Shown here: piece by piece, positions 56,743 through 64,000 of the stretch | How positions within the stretch are numbered: the stretch's first letter is position 1 | Layout: every line of letters begins with the position of its first letter | DNA from: Paenibacillus sabuli | GTDB lineage: Bacteria; Bacillota; Bacilli; Paenibacillales; Paenibacillaceae | Length of the DNA: 64,000 bases | Reading direction: 5' to 3' | Assembly (NCBI RefSeq): GCF_014705605.1 | Contig: NZ_JACXIZ010000014.1 | Coordinates: 157,459 to 221,458, forward strand | Translations under genes and position numbers: made by a program | Notes under the pieces: model-generated | What the model was told of the DNA's origin: nothing | What the model saw: only the letters and a program-made list of their open reading frames with translations | Databases searched by the model: none

Positions 56743-57861
56743 TCAGAAGGCCCTGTATATAAAACCCGGATGTTGTTCGATCCTGCGTTTTATAGTTAAA
56801 TTTATCAGAACTGCGTGTAAAAGTCCAAACGGCATGCCCGAACGCTCATGCAATTCGTCGGCCGTGCCCGGTTTTTCGCGCACTAGCCGAAGCAAGCGCA
56901 CCTCATCGCCTGTCAACTTCGTCTCGGGAGGGGGCGGCGCCGACTTAGACGGCTGCAGCCTGCCCAGGATGTCCGGACGATGAATGAACTCCTCCATGAC
57001 ATCCTCCGCCTCTGCCAATAGCTTGGCGCCGTTTTTGAGCAGCTGGTGCGTTCCCTCGCTATAGCGCGACTGGACGGGGCCCGGCACTGCAAAAACCTCC
57101 CGATTCATCGTAATCGCATGATCGACGGTAATGAGCGAGCCGCTGCGCTGGGCGGCCTCGACGACCGCAGTCCCGACGGACAAGCCTGCAATGATGCGGT
57201 TGCGCTGCGGAAACAGCCCCGCGTGACAGCGCGTGCCGATCGGATACTCCGACACAAGTAACCCCTGCTGCGCAATGCATGCGAACAAGGCGCGGTGCTC
57301 TGCGGGATAGACGATGTCAATCGGTGTTCCCAGCACGGCAATCGTCGCGCCGCCGTTGGTCAGAGCCCCCTCATGAGCGCAGCGGTCGATGCCCTTCGCG
57401 AGACCGCTGACAATCGTCAGACCGCGCGCGGCCAGCTCCCGGGCGAGTCGAATCGTCGCTTGCCTGCCGTAAGCGCTGGGCGTGCGGGTGCCGACCAGCG
57501 CGAGCGCCGGCGTCTTCAGCAGCTCGACTCGTCCTTTGGCATACAGCACCCAGGGCGGCTCATGCGTTTCGCGCAGCAGCTCCGGGTAGTCGTCGTCAAG
57601 CATGGTAATGACGCGCACGCCCATGCGGGCATACCGTTCCAGCGACGCCGCCGCGGCTTCGGCATGCATGAGCACCGATCGGGCGGACGCAGCCTGCGCC
57701 CCGCTGAGTCCGAGCTCTCGCCACTGCGCCTCGGCATAATGCACGCACTGCACCAAGCTGCCGCTTGCCAGCGCTTTACGAATGCTGCGCCAGCCGATCC
57801 CCTTCGCCTCGTGTAGCGCCAACAGCACAAGACGCTCGCTCCATTCAACCGGCTCCTTCAT
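56743..57861 (-). CDS. dprA: DNA processing protein DprA (Smf)
   Basis: 372 residues. An N-terminal SAM-like domain, the Rossmann fold with [16 protein letters not shown] and [18 protein letters not shown] (nucleotide/ssDNA-binding), and a C-terminal winged-helix-like domain (about 305-370). DprA loads RecA on incoming single-stranded DNA during transformation. It heads the operon with topA, trmFO, hslVU and codY behind a possible promoter, and follows the sucD terminator. Confidence 0.95.
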   Translation of the reverse strand: MKEPVEWSERLVLLALHEAKGIGWRSIRKALASGSLVQCVHYAEAQWRELGLSGAQAASARSVLMHAEAAAASLERYARMGVRVITMLDDDYPELLRETHEPPWVLYAKGRVELLKTPALALVGTRTPSAYGRQATIRLARELAARGLTIVSGLAKGIDRCAHEGALTNGGATIAVLGTPIDIVYPAEHRALFACIAQQGLLVSEYPIGTRCHAGLFPQRNRIIAGLSVGTAVVEAAQRSGSLITVDHAITMNREVFAVPGPVQSRYSEGTHQLLKNGAKLLAEAEDVMEEFIHRPDILGRLQPSKSAPPPPETKLTGDEVRLLRLVREKPGTADELHERSGMPFGLLHAVLINLTIKRRIEQHPGFIYRAF

Positions 57862-57900
57862 TCCTTATCCGCCCTTTCGGGCCGCACGCATTCTTCCCCT

Positions 57901-57929
57901 ATTTTGCTTGAGGTGAACGAAGATTGCAA
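57901..57929 (-). promoter_or_regulatory. Candidate promoter upstream of dprA
   Basis: Minus strand TTGCAA (57924-57929), 17-base spacer, CAAAAT (57901-57906), about 40 bases before the dprA start. Both hexamers match at four of six positions. An AT-rich tract lies further upstream. It is the only candidate between the sucD terminator and dprA. Confidence 0.4.
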
Positions 57930-57982
57930 GCGACCGTGATTATTTATATGAATATTCAGGTCATTTTTTCGGCGTCTGTACC

Positions 57983-58025
57983 AAAAAAGGCAGTCTTCCT
58001 CTCCTCGTGGAGTAGGAAGACTGCC
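57983..58025 (-). terminator. Strong intrinsic terminator after sucD
   Basis: GGCAGTCTTCCT (57989-58000) pairs with 58014-58025 over 12 bp, and the loop itself contains a short CTCC/GGAG pair. On the minus strand six T follow (plus 57983-57988). It ends the sucCD transcript. Confidence 0.93.
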
Positions 58026-58057
58026 TGTCTTCTAGCGGCCCTCGGCCGACTTGCGAT

Positions 58058-58987
58058 TTAGTTGGTCATGCACTTTTCGAGCAAACCCTGTTCTTCCAGC
58101 ACGCTGACAAGCGTGGAGCCCATTTCGGAAGGCGTAGGGGCTACTTTGATGCCGCACGATTCCAGGGTCGAGATTTTTTCCGCCGCGGTGCCTTTTCCGC
58201 CGGAAATGATGGCGCCGGCATGTCCCATCCGTTTGCCGGGAGGGGCGGTGGCGCCGCCGATGAACCCGACGACCGGCTTCTTCATGTTCGCCTTGATCCA
58301 TTCGGCCGCTTCTTCCTCCGCCGTGCCGCCGATCTCGCCGATCATGATGACCGCATACGTATCCGGATCTTCATTGAACAGATTCAGGATATCGATGAAC
58401 TCCGAGCCCTTGACCGGGTCGCCGCCGATGCCGACTGCGGACGATTGGCCGATGCCGCGCGTGGAGAGCTGATGCACGGCCTCGTAGGTGAGCGTGCCGC
58501 TGCGCGAAACGACGCCGACATGCCCTTTTTTGTGAATATAGCCCGGCATGATGCCGATCTTGCACGCCTCAGGCGTAATAACGCCGGGACAGTTCGGCCC
58601 GATCAGGACCGTGCTGCTGCCTTCCATATAGCGCTTGACCTTGACCATATCCAAGACCGGGATGCCTTCGGTAATGCAGATCGCGAGCTCGAATTCGGCG
58701 TCGACCGCTTCCATGATCGCATCGGCTGCAAATGCCGGCGGCACGTAGATGACCGTAGCTGTAGCTCCCGTCGCTTCCTTGGCTTCCAGCACGGTGTTGA
58801 ATACCGGCAAGGAGACGACTTTTCCGCTGTCCAGCGTAATGTCGACGTTGGTTCCGCCCTTGCCCGGCGTGACGCCGCCTACCATTTGCGTGCCGTATTC
58901 AAGCGCGCCCTTGGCGTGGAACAGGCCGGTCGCCCCTGTAATGCCTTGCGTAATGACTTTCGTATCTTTTCCTACCAAAATGCTCAT
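58058..58987 (-). CDS. sucD: Succinyl-CoA ligase alpha subunit
   Basis: 309 residues. CoA-binding N-terminal domain ([20 protein letters not shown]) and the phospho-His loop GHAGAI with His256, in the normal family position. The enzyme converts succinyl-CoA to succinate with substrate-level phosphorylation in the TCA cycle. The C-terminal end, KCMTN, extends past the usual end by several residues. The gene follows sucC by 46 bases. Confidence 0.97.
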   Translation of the reverse strand: MSILVGKDTKVITQGITGATGLFHAKGALEYGTQMVGGVTPGKGGTNVDITLDSGKVVSLPVFNTVLEAKEATGATATVIYVPPAFAADAIMEAVDAEFELAICITEGIPVLDMVKVKRYMEGSSTVLIGPNCPGVITPEACKIGIMPGYIHKKGHVGVVSRSGTLTYEAVHQLSTRGIGQSSAVGIGGDPVKGSEFIDILNLFNEDPDTYAVIMIGEIGGTAEEEAAEWIKANMKKPVVGFIGGATAPPGKRMGHAGAIISGGKGTAAEKISTLESCGIKVAPTPSEMGSTLVSVLEEQGLLEKCMTN

Positions 58988-59033
58988 CGAAGGCTCACAT
59001 CCTCTATATGAATTCGTTAATTTAAAGGTGGGT

Positions 59034-60194
59034 TTACTTCACGAGCGCCACGATTTTTTGGGCGCCGTCCGCCATCGAATCGGCCGCCACGATGTTCAGG
59101 CCCGACTCGTTCAAAATCGTTTTGCCCAGCTCGACGTTGGTCCCTTCGAGACGCACGACGAGCGGACGGTCGAGACCGACCTGCTTGGCCGCTTCCACGA
59201 CGCCGTTGGCGATGACGTCGCATTTCATAATGCCGCCGAAAATGTTGACGAAAATGCCCTTCACCTTCGGATCGGAGAGGATGATCTTGAACGCTTCGGT
59301 TACCTTTTCGGTCGTCGCACCGCCCCCTACGTCAAGGAAGTTGGCCGGGTCGCCGCCGTAGTATTTGATAATATCCATCGTCGCCATCGCCAGTCCGGCT
59401 CCATTGACCATGCAGCCGATGTTCCCGTCAAGCGCGATGTAGCTCAGGTCGAATTTGGAAGCTTCAATCTCCTTGGCATCCTCTTCTTCGAGGTCGCGCA
59501 GCTCAAGGATGTCCTTGTGCCGGTACAACGCGTTCGAATCGAAGTTCAGCTTGGCGTCGAGCGCCATCACGTTGCCGTCGCCGGTTACGACGAGCGGATT
59601 GATCTCGGCAATCGAGCAGTCCTTGTCCACAAATGCGGTGTAAAGAGCAATCATGAACTTGACGGCCTTGTTCACCAATTTGCCCGGAATGTTAATCGCG
59701 TACGCCAGCTTGCGCGCCTGGAACGGCTGCAGGCCGACCGCCGGATCGATCGCCTCCTTGAAGATCTTCTCAGGCGAATGCTCGGCGACCTCCTCGATCT
59801 CCGTGCCGCCTTCCTCGGACGCCATCATGACGACGCGGCCCGTGCCGCGGTCGACCACAACGCCGACATAATATTCCTTCTGGATATCGCAGCCCTGCTC
59901 GATAAGCAGACGCTTGACTTCCTTGCCTTCGGGACCGGTCTGGTGGGTGACGAGCACCTTGCCGAGAATTTCGCTTGCATAGGTCCGTACTTCGTCCAGA
60001 CCTTTGGCGACTTTTACGCCGCCTGCTTTGCCGCGGCCGCCTGCATGAATCTGGGCCTTGACGACGACGACCGGCGTGCCGAGCGACTCGGCGGCCTCGA
60101 CCGCTTCGTCAACCGTAAACGCCACCTTCCCTTCCGGTACGACAACGCCGTATTGCTTCAGGACTTCCTTGCCTTGATACTCATGAATATTCAT
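59034..60194 (-). CDS. sucC: Succinyl-CoA ligase (ADP-forming) beta subunit
   Basis: 386 residues, ATP-grasp fold. It starts [39 protein letters not shown] is the nucleotide-binding part, and [18 protein letters not shown] lies before the C-terminal domain, which contacts SucD. Nucleotide specificity is set by a few residues not decided here. A promoter and 190-base leader precede it. Confidence 0.97.
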   Translation of the reverse strand: MNIHEYQGKEVLKQYGVVVPEGKVAFTVDEAVEAAESLGTPVVVVKAQIHAGGRGKAGGVKVAKGLDEVRTYASEILGKVLVTHQTGPEGKEVKRLLIEQGCDIQKEYYVGVVVDRGTGRVVMMASEEGGTEIEEVAEHSPEKIFKEAIDPAVGLQPFQARKLAYAINIPGKLVNKAVKFMIALYTAFVDKDCSIAEINPLVVTGDGNVMALDAKLNFDSNALYRHKDILELRDLEEEDAKEIEASKFDLSYIALDGNIGCMVNGAGLAMATMDIIKYYGGDPANFLDVGGGATTEKVTEAFKIILSDPKVKGIFVNIFGGIMKCDVIANGVVEAAKQVGLDRPLVVRLEGTNVELGKTILNESGLNIVAADSMADGAQKIVALVK

Positions 60195-60248
60195 TCACGA
60201 AAGCCTCCTATCCGCGTCGGATCCTCAATATGTACACAAACCTTATTT

Positions 60249-60257
60249 ATTGTACCA
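60249..60257 (-). promoter_or_regulatory. Extended -10 element upstream of sucC
   Basis: Minus strand TGGTACAAT, an extended -10, about 55 bases before the sucC start in an AT-rich stretch. The -35 region is poor (AGGAAA-like), which fits reliance on the extended element. The rest of the 187-base comM-sucC gap is AT-rich with no other feature I can support. Confidence 0.55.
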
Positions 60258-60381
60258 CTTTTTCTTGAATGTTTCCTCTTTTTGCGAAAGATATTATTTA
60301 TATTTTTTGTTTATCGTTTTCATCTCAAAATGCGAACGTTCCCGACTCGCCGTTCGACCCGCGCGCTTTCCCGCAGCGCGC

Positions 60382-61959
60382 TTATCCTTGCACGGGCGCG
60401 CGGTCGAACGCGCGGTACTGAATCGCTTCGGCGACGTGCGCGGCCCCGATCTCGGCGCGATCGTCCAGGTCCGCTACCGTGCGGGCGAGCTTCAGAATCC
60501 GGTCGTGCGCGCGCAGGCTCAGACCGAGCGAGCGATAGGCCTCCTGGAGGAGCAGCTGCGCTTCGCCGCTCAGCCGCGCGTGCTCACGCAGCGCGCGGCC
60601 GCTCAGCTCGCTGTTCCAGCTCGTGCCCGCCTGCTCGCTCCTGGCCGTCTGGCGCTCGCGCGCGAGCGCTACCCGCTCCAGCATCGATGCGGTGTCCATC
60701 CCGGCAGCGGCCTCGCCGAAGGACGGCGGCCGCGGCACCTCGACCTGCAGATCGATGCGGTCCAGCAGCGGACCGGATATCTTCATGCGATAGGCTTCGA
60801 TTTTGCGCGCGCTGCAGCTGCATCGCGGCGCTTCCCACTCGCCGCTCTCATCGCCGTAGTAGCCGCATGGACAAGGATTCATCGTCGCCGCCAGCATGAA
60901 ATGGGCGGGGAAACGGTGTACGGCCCGCGTGCGCGCGATCGTCACGCTGCGATCCTCCAGCGGCTGACGCAGCGCCTCCAGCGCCGCGCGCGAAAACTCT
61001 GGCAGCTCGTCCAAAAACAAAATACCGCGGTGCGCAAGCGTCGCTTCGCCCGGGCGCGGATGCGTGCCGCCCCCGATCAGCCCGCCGGCAGAAATCGTGT
61101 GATGCGGGTCGCGGAAGGGCCGGCTCCGAATCAGCGCGGCCGGCCCTGCGCCCAGCTTACCGGCGATGCTGTGGATTTTGGTGACCTCCAGCGCTTCCGC
61201 ATCGTCAAGCAGCGGCATGATGCCCGGCAGCCTGCGGATCAGCATCGTCTTGCCGGTACCGGGCGGCCCGCTCAGCACAATGTTGTGCCTGCCGGCGGCG
61301 GCGGTCAGCAGCGCGCGCTTGGCATGGTGCTGGCCAAGCACCTCGCCGTAATCATACGCCTCTGGGCCGGTCGCCGCCATGCCAGGGCCGCCTGCCGACC
61401 GCTGCACCTGCTCCGCCGACACCCATAGCCGCTCCGCCTGCTCGCTGCATGCGGCGGCGGCCGCTTCAATGAGCTGCCGCAGATGGCCGATGCCCAGCAG
61501 GCGCAGACCGCCGATCAAGGACGCCTCCGACAGATTGTCCGCAGGCAGCGCCACATTCGTCATGCCGCAATCGCGAGCCTGCTCCGCCATCGCCAGCACG
61601 CCGGGGACGGCCCGCACGCTGCCGTCGAGCGCCAGCTCCCCGATCAGCATCGTCCTCTCCGGGAGTGCCGCTCCGAGCTGCCCGCTCGCCCCCAGCACGC
61701 CTGCCGCGATCGCCAAGTCAAAGGCGGTGCCTTGCTTGCGCAGATCCGCAGGCGCAAGATTCACCGTAATCCGCTCAAGCGGAAATTGCATGCCGCAATT
61801 GCGGATGGCCGCGCGCACGCGATCGACCGATTCCCGCACGGCGGGATCCGGCAATCCGACGATGCTGACTTGCGGCAGACCGCTAGCGATATCGACCTCG
61901 ACCTCGATCAAGCGGCCGTCCACCCCTTCCACGCTTGCGCTGCTCCACCTTGTATACAT
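60382..61959 (-). CDS. comM: ComM/YifB family Mg-chelatase-like AAA+ protein
   Basis: 525 residues from the ATG at 61959. ChlI-like N-terminal Lon-like domain (about 1-190), AAA+ domain with GPPGTGKTMLIRRLPGIMP and Walker B GILFLDELPEF, and a C-terminal domain with a Cys cluster (NPCPCGYYGD, RCSCS) that may bind zinc. ComM is a DNA helicase that aids branch migration during natural transformation in Gram-negatives; the role in Firmicutes is less clear. Its start region is covered by a hairpin overlapping the ribosome binding site. Confidence 0.93.
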   Translation of the reverse strand: MYTRWSSASVEGVDGRLIEVEVDIASGLPQVSIVGLPDPAVRESVDRVRAAIRNCGMQFPLERITVNLAPADLRKQGTAFDLAIAAGVLGASGQLGAALPERTMLIGELALDGSVRAVPGVLAMAEQARDCGMTNVALPADNLSEASLIGGLRLLGIGHLRQLIEAAAAACSEQAERLWVSAEQVQRSAGGPGMAATGPEAYDYGEVLGQHHAKRALLTAAAGRHNIVLSGPPGTGKTMLIRRLPGIMPLLDDAEALEVTKIHSIAGKLGAGPAALIRSRPFRDPHHTISAGGLIGGGTHPRPGEATLAHRGILFLDELPEFSRAALEALRQPLEDRSVTIARTRAVHRFPAHFMLAATMNPCPCGYYGDESGEWEAPRCSCSARKIEAYRMKISGPLLDRIDLQVEVPRPPSFGEAAAGMDTASMLERVALARERQTARSEQAGTSWNSELSGRALREHARLSGEAQLLLQEAYRSLGLSLRAHDRILKLARTVADLDDRAEIGAAHVAEAIQYRAFDRAPVQG

Positions 61960-61965
61960 AAAAAT

Positions 61966-61999
61966 AAGCACCTCCAACCAGAACTGGCCGAAGGTGCTT
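61966..61999 (-). promoter_or_regulatory. Terminator-like hairpin overlapping the comM ribosome binding site
   Basis: Bases 61966-61981 and 61984-61999 can pair over 14-16 positions with three G-U pairs. On the minus strand the 3' arm contains GGAGGTGC, the comM ribosome binding site, and is followed at once by ATTTTTATG, where the last three bases are the comM start. So the hairpin can act as a terminator after the YraN-like gene, as a block of comM translation, or both. Confidence 0.6.
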
Positions 62000-62089
62000 C
62001 CTCACGGTTCCAAAGCTTTTTTTATCCTAACGCATGCTCGGCAAGCTGTCAACCGCAGCCGCATCGGCCGCCGGACCGGACCGCGCCCG

Positions 62090-62461
62090 CTAGAATGCGC
62101 CCTCCAGATGCGACACCCCGGCCACGCGCAGCTGCCGATCAAATGCAACGGTAATGACATCGCAGCGCACGCCGGCCTCGCCGCCGCCATGACGCTTCAG
62201 GTACCACTGCGCAGCCGTGCGCACGCGCTGCTGCTTGCGCCCGTCGATCGATTCGGCCGCCGTACCGAAGCGTCCGCCCGCTCGGCGGGAACGGACCTCT
62301 ACAAATACGAGCAGACCGGAGCGAGCCGGACTGCCGATCAGGTCGATCTCGCCGGCAGGGCAGCGCCAGTTGCGGACGTGCACCGTCCAGCCCTGCGCAA
62401 TCAGATAGGCGGCGGCCTCCGCCTCTCCGCGCCGTCCGACCTCCGCCCGGCTAATCGACAT
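62090..62461 (-). CDS. YraN/UPF0102 family nuclease-like protein
   Basis: 123 residues from the ATG at 62461, which has GGAGGAG 8 bases upstream and overlaps the FlhB-like gene by 11 bases. The restriction-endonuclease-like core has GEIDLIG (E38, D40) and LVFVEVRSR (E55, R57), the PD-(D/E)XK residues of the family. Activity is not settled for most members, with a role in DNA repair suggested. Genes for YraN often lie near comM/dprA, as here. Confidence 0.9.
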   Translation of the reverse strand: MSISRAEVGRRGEAEAAAYLIAQGWTVHVRNWRCPAGEIDLIGSPARSGLLVFVEVRSRRAGGRFGTAAESIDGRKQQRVRTAAQWYLKRHGGGEAGVRCDVITVAFDRQLRVAGVSHLEGAF

Positions 62462-62741
62462 CCTGCCACTCCTCCGCCAACTGATCGGCGCGATACACAT
62501 AACTTAGAATTTCCGCCACCAAGGTATAGAGCTCCGGCGGAATCTCCTGATCGATGTCCAGCTTGGAGAGCACCTCGACCAGCGAGGGATCCTCCTGGAC
62601 CGGAATGCCGTGTTCCGCAGCCTTGTCCAGGATTGCTTCCGCCAGCGAGCCCCTCCCCTTGGCCGCGACGACCGGCGCGCCGCCCTGCTCGGGGTCGTAG
62701 CGCACCGCGACGGCCTTGCTCGGCCGCTGCTGCTTGTTCAT
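62451..62741 (-). CDS. Stand-alone FlhB C-terminal domain protein (YlqH-like)
   Basis: 96 residues from the ATG at 62741. The match to the cytoplasmic FlhBc domain includes AVAVRYDPEQGGAPVVAAKG, AEHGIPVQEDPSLVEVLSKL and ELYTLVAEILSYVYRAD. There are no membrane helices and the NPTH autocleavage motif is absent, with only the post-cleavage part kept. It overlaps the FliK-like gene upstream by 4 bases (ATGA) and yraN by 11. Function is unknown; compare flhB in this window at 32302-33393. Confidence 0.9.
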   Translation of the reverse strand: MNKQQRPSKAVAVRYDPEQGGAPVVAAKGRGSLAEAILDKAAEHGIPVQEDPSLVEVLSKLDIDQEIPPELYTLVAEILSYVYRADQLAEEWQDVD

Positions 62742-64000
62742 ATGCGGATATCCACTCCTTTGTGCAGCCTGGCATGGTAGGCGGACAGATCGGGCGGCTG
62801 GTCTGCGCGTCCGGGCAGCTTGTCGTCGACGCTCGGCGCCTCCGATCTGTCGGCCGGCCGTGAGGCGCGCAAGGACAGCAGCTGGTAGCCGGCCCGCTCG
62901 AGCGCTTCGGCAATGTCTGGGCGCGACGACTCGATCAGTTCGCCGATATAGCCCTGCCCGTTCCAGATATGAATGCCGACGATGCGATTGGTGACCTGGA
63001 CATCGACGACCGTATCGCCGAGCCGCTTCATCTGCAGATCGAACAACAGACGGCAATTGGAAGGATCAAGGCTTCCCTTGCCGTCGCGTCTGGCCTGGAC
63101 GTGGACGGACGCCGTCTGCGCGCCGCCGCCTCCCTGGAAGGGGATGAACATCGTGACGTGCGAGAGCAGCACCCCGCTGCGCTCCGGCGTCAGCAGGAGC
63201 TGCTGGCCCGTCGTATGCTGCGCCGCCTGCTGCGCCGCCTCGCGAAGCGCGGGAGGCGCGTCTTCCGCTCCGCCCAGCGCCAGCAGCACGCTCTTGAGGG
63301 TCTCGTGGGCCCCGCCGCCTCTGGTCTGCTGCTGCAGAGCATGGGGCTCGAGCGGCTCCGCCCCCGAGTGCGGGCGCAAGGCCGCTGACACGCGCTCGCT
63401 CCCGGGGGCCGCCGTCCCGTGCTCCGCGGGCTGTGCCGCGTGAGGGGCCGTCCGGGGAGCCGACGCTTCCGGCTGCTCCCGGCTGGCGGACCGCGCGGTC
63501 TCCGCAGTCGCCCGCGAAGCAGCAGACGCGCCCGCCGCCGGACGCTCCTCGGATGAGACGCCGGGCGGCGGCGGGGCTGCGGAGCGGGCGAGCCGATGCT
63601 CGTGGTCGACGCCGAGCCACTTGAGAATCGTCTGCGTCCACCCCTCGGCGGGCGGGGCTGCGCCGCCAGACGACGTCGCGCCGGAGTGGATCTGGGCGGC
63701 CGCGGCTCCGCTTCGCGCTCCGCCCGCTGCGCCGTCCTGGGCAGGCGAGCTGCCAGTGCCGGCAGGCGCCGGCGGCGAGCCCACAGGAGCGGGCGCCGCA
63801 GCGCCTATGGTCGTCCCCGGTGCCCCAGGCGCCGGCGTCTGCTGCGGCGCCGACTGCTGTGCAGCGCCGATAGTGGGCGGCGATTGCGCCGGCGTGCCCG
63901 CGCCGCCTGGAGACGCTGCCGCGGCCGCTGCTCCGCGCGGCGCCAGAGACGGGCTGCTGGCGGCTGCTGTGCCGCCGCCAGGCGGCTGAGCCGGCCCTTG
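62738..64000 (-). CDS. Pro/Ala-rich protein with FliK C-terminal-like domain (partial, YlqG-like)
   Basis: Open to the right window edge without a stop or a credible start, so the 5' part is missing and about 420 residues are seen. A GTG at 63784 is one in-frame codon, but the Pro/Ala/Gly-rich sequence continues upstream without a break. The C-terminal 150 residues look folded: RLLFDLQMKRLGDTVVDVQV, then TNRIVGIHIWN and ALERAGYQLLSLRAS. This suggests a FliK hook-length control C-domain. It directly precedes the FlhBc-like gene, the position of ylqG in B. subtilis. The FliK relation is my inference from pattern only. Confidence 0.65.
   Translation of the reverse strand, partial: QGPAQPPGGGTAAASSPSLAPRGAAAAAASPGGAGTPAQSPPTIGAAQQSAPQQTPAPGAPGTTIGAAAPAPVGSPPAPAGTGSSPAQDGAAGGARSGAAAAQIHSGATSSGGAAPPAEGWTQTILKWLGVDHEHRLARSAAPPPPGVSSEERPAAGASAASRATAETARSASREQPEASAPRTAPHAAQPAEHGTAAPGSERVSAALRPHSGAEPLEPHALQQQTRGGGAHETLKSVLLALGGAEDAPPALREAAQQAAQHTTGQQLLLTPERSGVLLSHVTMFIPFQGGGGAQTASVHVQARRDGKGSLDPSNCRLLFDLQMKRLGDTVVDVQVTNRIVGIHIWNGQGYIGELIESSRPDIAEALERAGYQLLSLRASRPADRSEAPSVDDKLPGRADQPPDLSAYHARLHKGVDIRI

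Noticed and set aside
58749..60899. 716-residue plus-strand open frame opposite sucC/sucD/comM
   Set aside because: Runs over three well-defined minus-strand genes and has Arg/His-rich shadow composition.

Overview
This 64 kb window is a conserved chromosomal block from a GC-rich, endospore-former-type Firmicute. The best fit is Paenibacillaceae (Paenibacillus or Cohnella-like). This rests on gene order (sucCD-dprA-topA-trmFO-hslVU-codY followed by the long fla/che operon, then rpsB-tsf-pyrH-frr-uppS-cdsA-dxr-rseP-proS-polC and rimP-nusA-rnpM-rplGA-infB-rbfA-nrnA), on AGGAGG-type ribosome binding sites and on high GC. Species is an inference. Every gene I can support lies on the minus strand, so transcription runs from high to low coordinates. 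The many long plus-strand open frames are antisense shadows caused by GC-rich codon usage.

Right edge to 57.9 kb (first transcribed): a Pro/Ala-rich protein with a FliK-C-like tail, cut by the window edge; a 96-residue stand-alone FlhB C-terminal domain; a YraN-family nuclease-like protein; the ComM/YifB AAA protein; and succinyl-CoA ligase (sucC, sucD), closed by a strong terminator. 57.9-50.3 kb: dprA, topA, trmFO, hslV, hslU and codY form one likely operon with a strong terminator after codY. The usual xerC/codV gene between trmFO and hslV is absent.

50.3-18.9 kb: the fla/che operon. It runs flgB, flgC, fliE, fliF, fliG, fliH, fliI, fliJ, a MotE/YlxF-like gene, fliK, flgD, a TIGR02530-type gene, flgE, flbD/swrD, fliL, fliM, fliY, cheY, fliO, fliP, fliQ, fliR, flhB, flhA, flhF, flhG, cheB, cheA, cheW, cheC, cheD, a two-TM protein, sigD, a FapA/DUF342 protein, a short conserved protein, a SwrB-like protein and an MltG-LysM-like protein. 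It encodes the rod, hook, switch, export gate, chemotaxis phosphorelay and the flagellar sigma factor. The leader before flgB holds a candidate SigA promoter, a Spo0A-box-like site at its expected start point and an unannotated 38-codon frame with an ATT start.

18.9-0 kb: housekeeping genes. The rpsB promoter drives ribosomal protein S2, EF-Ts, UMP kinase, ribosome recycling factor, undecaprenyl-PP synthase, CDP-DAG synthase, DXP reductoisomerase, the RseP/RasP site-2 protease, an archaeal/eukaryal-type prolyl-tRNA synthetase and PolC. A second strong promoter with an almost identical extended -10 element drives rimP-nusA-rnpM-rplGA-infB-rbfA-nrnA, which leaves through the left edge.

I see no tRNA, rRNA, CRISPR array, insertion sequence or prophage. 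The least explained items are the 38-codon leader frame with the adjacent Spo0A-like box, the FliK-C/FlhB-C orphan pair, a terminator-like hairpin overlapping the comM ribosome binding site, and the small unknown genes at the end of the motility operon. No gap between genes exceeds 300 bases. The largest, codY to flgB (50083-50399), is described feature by feature.
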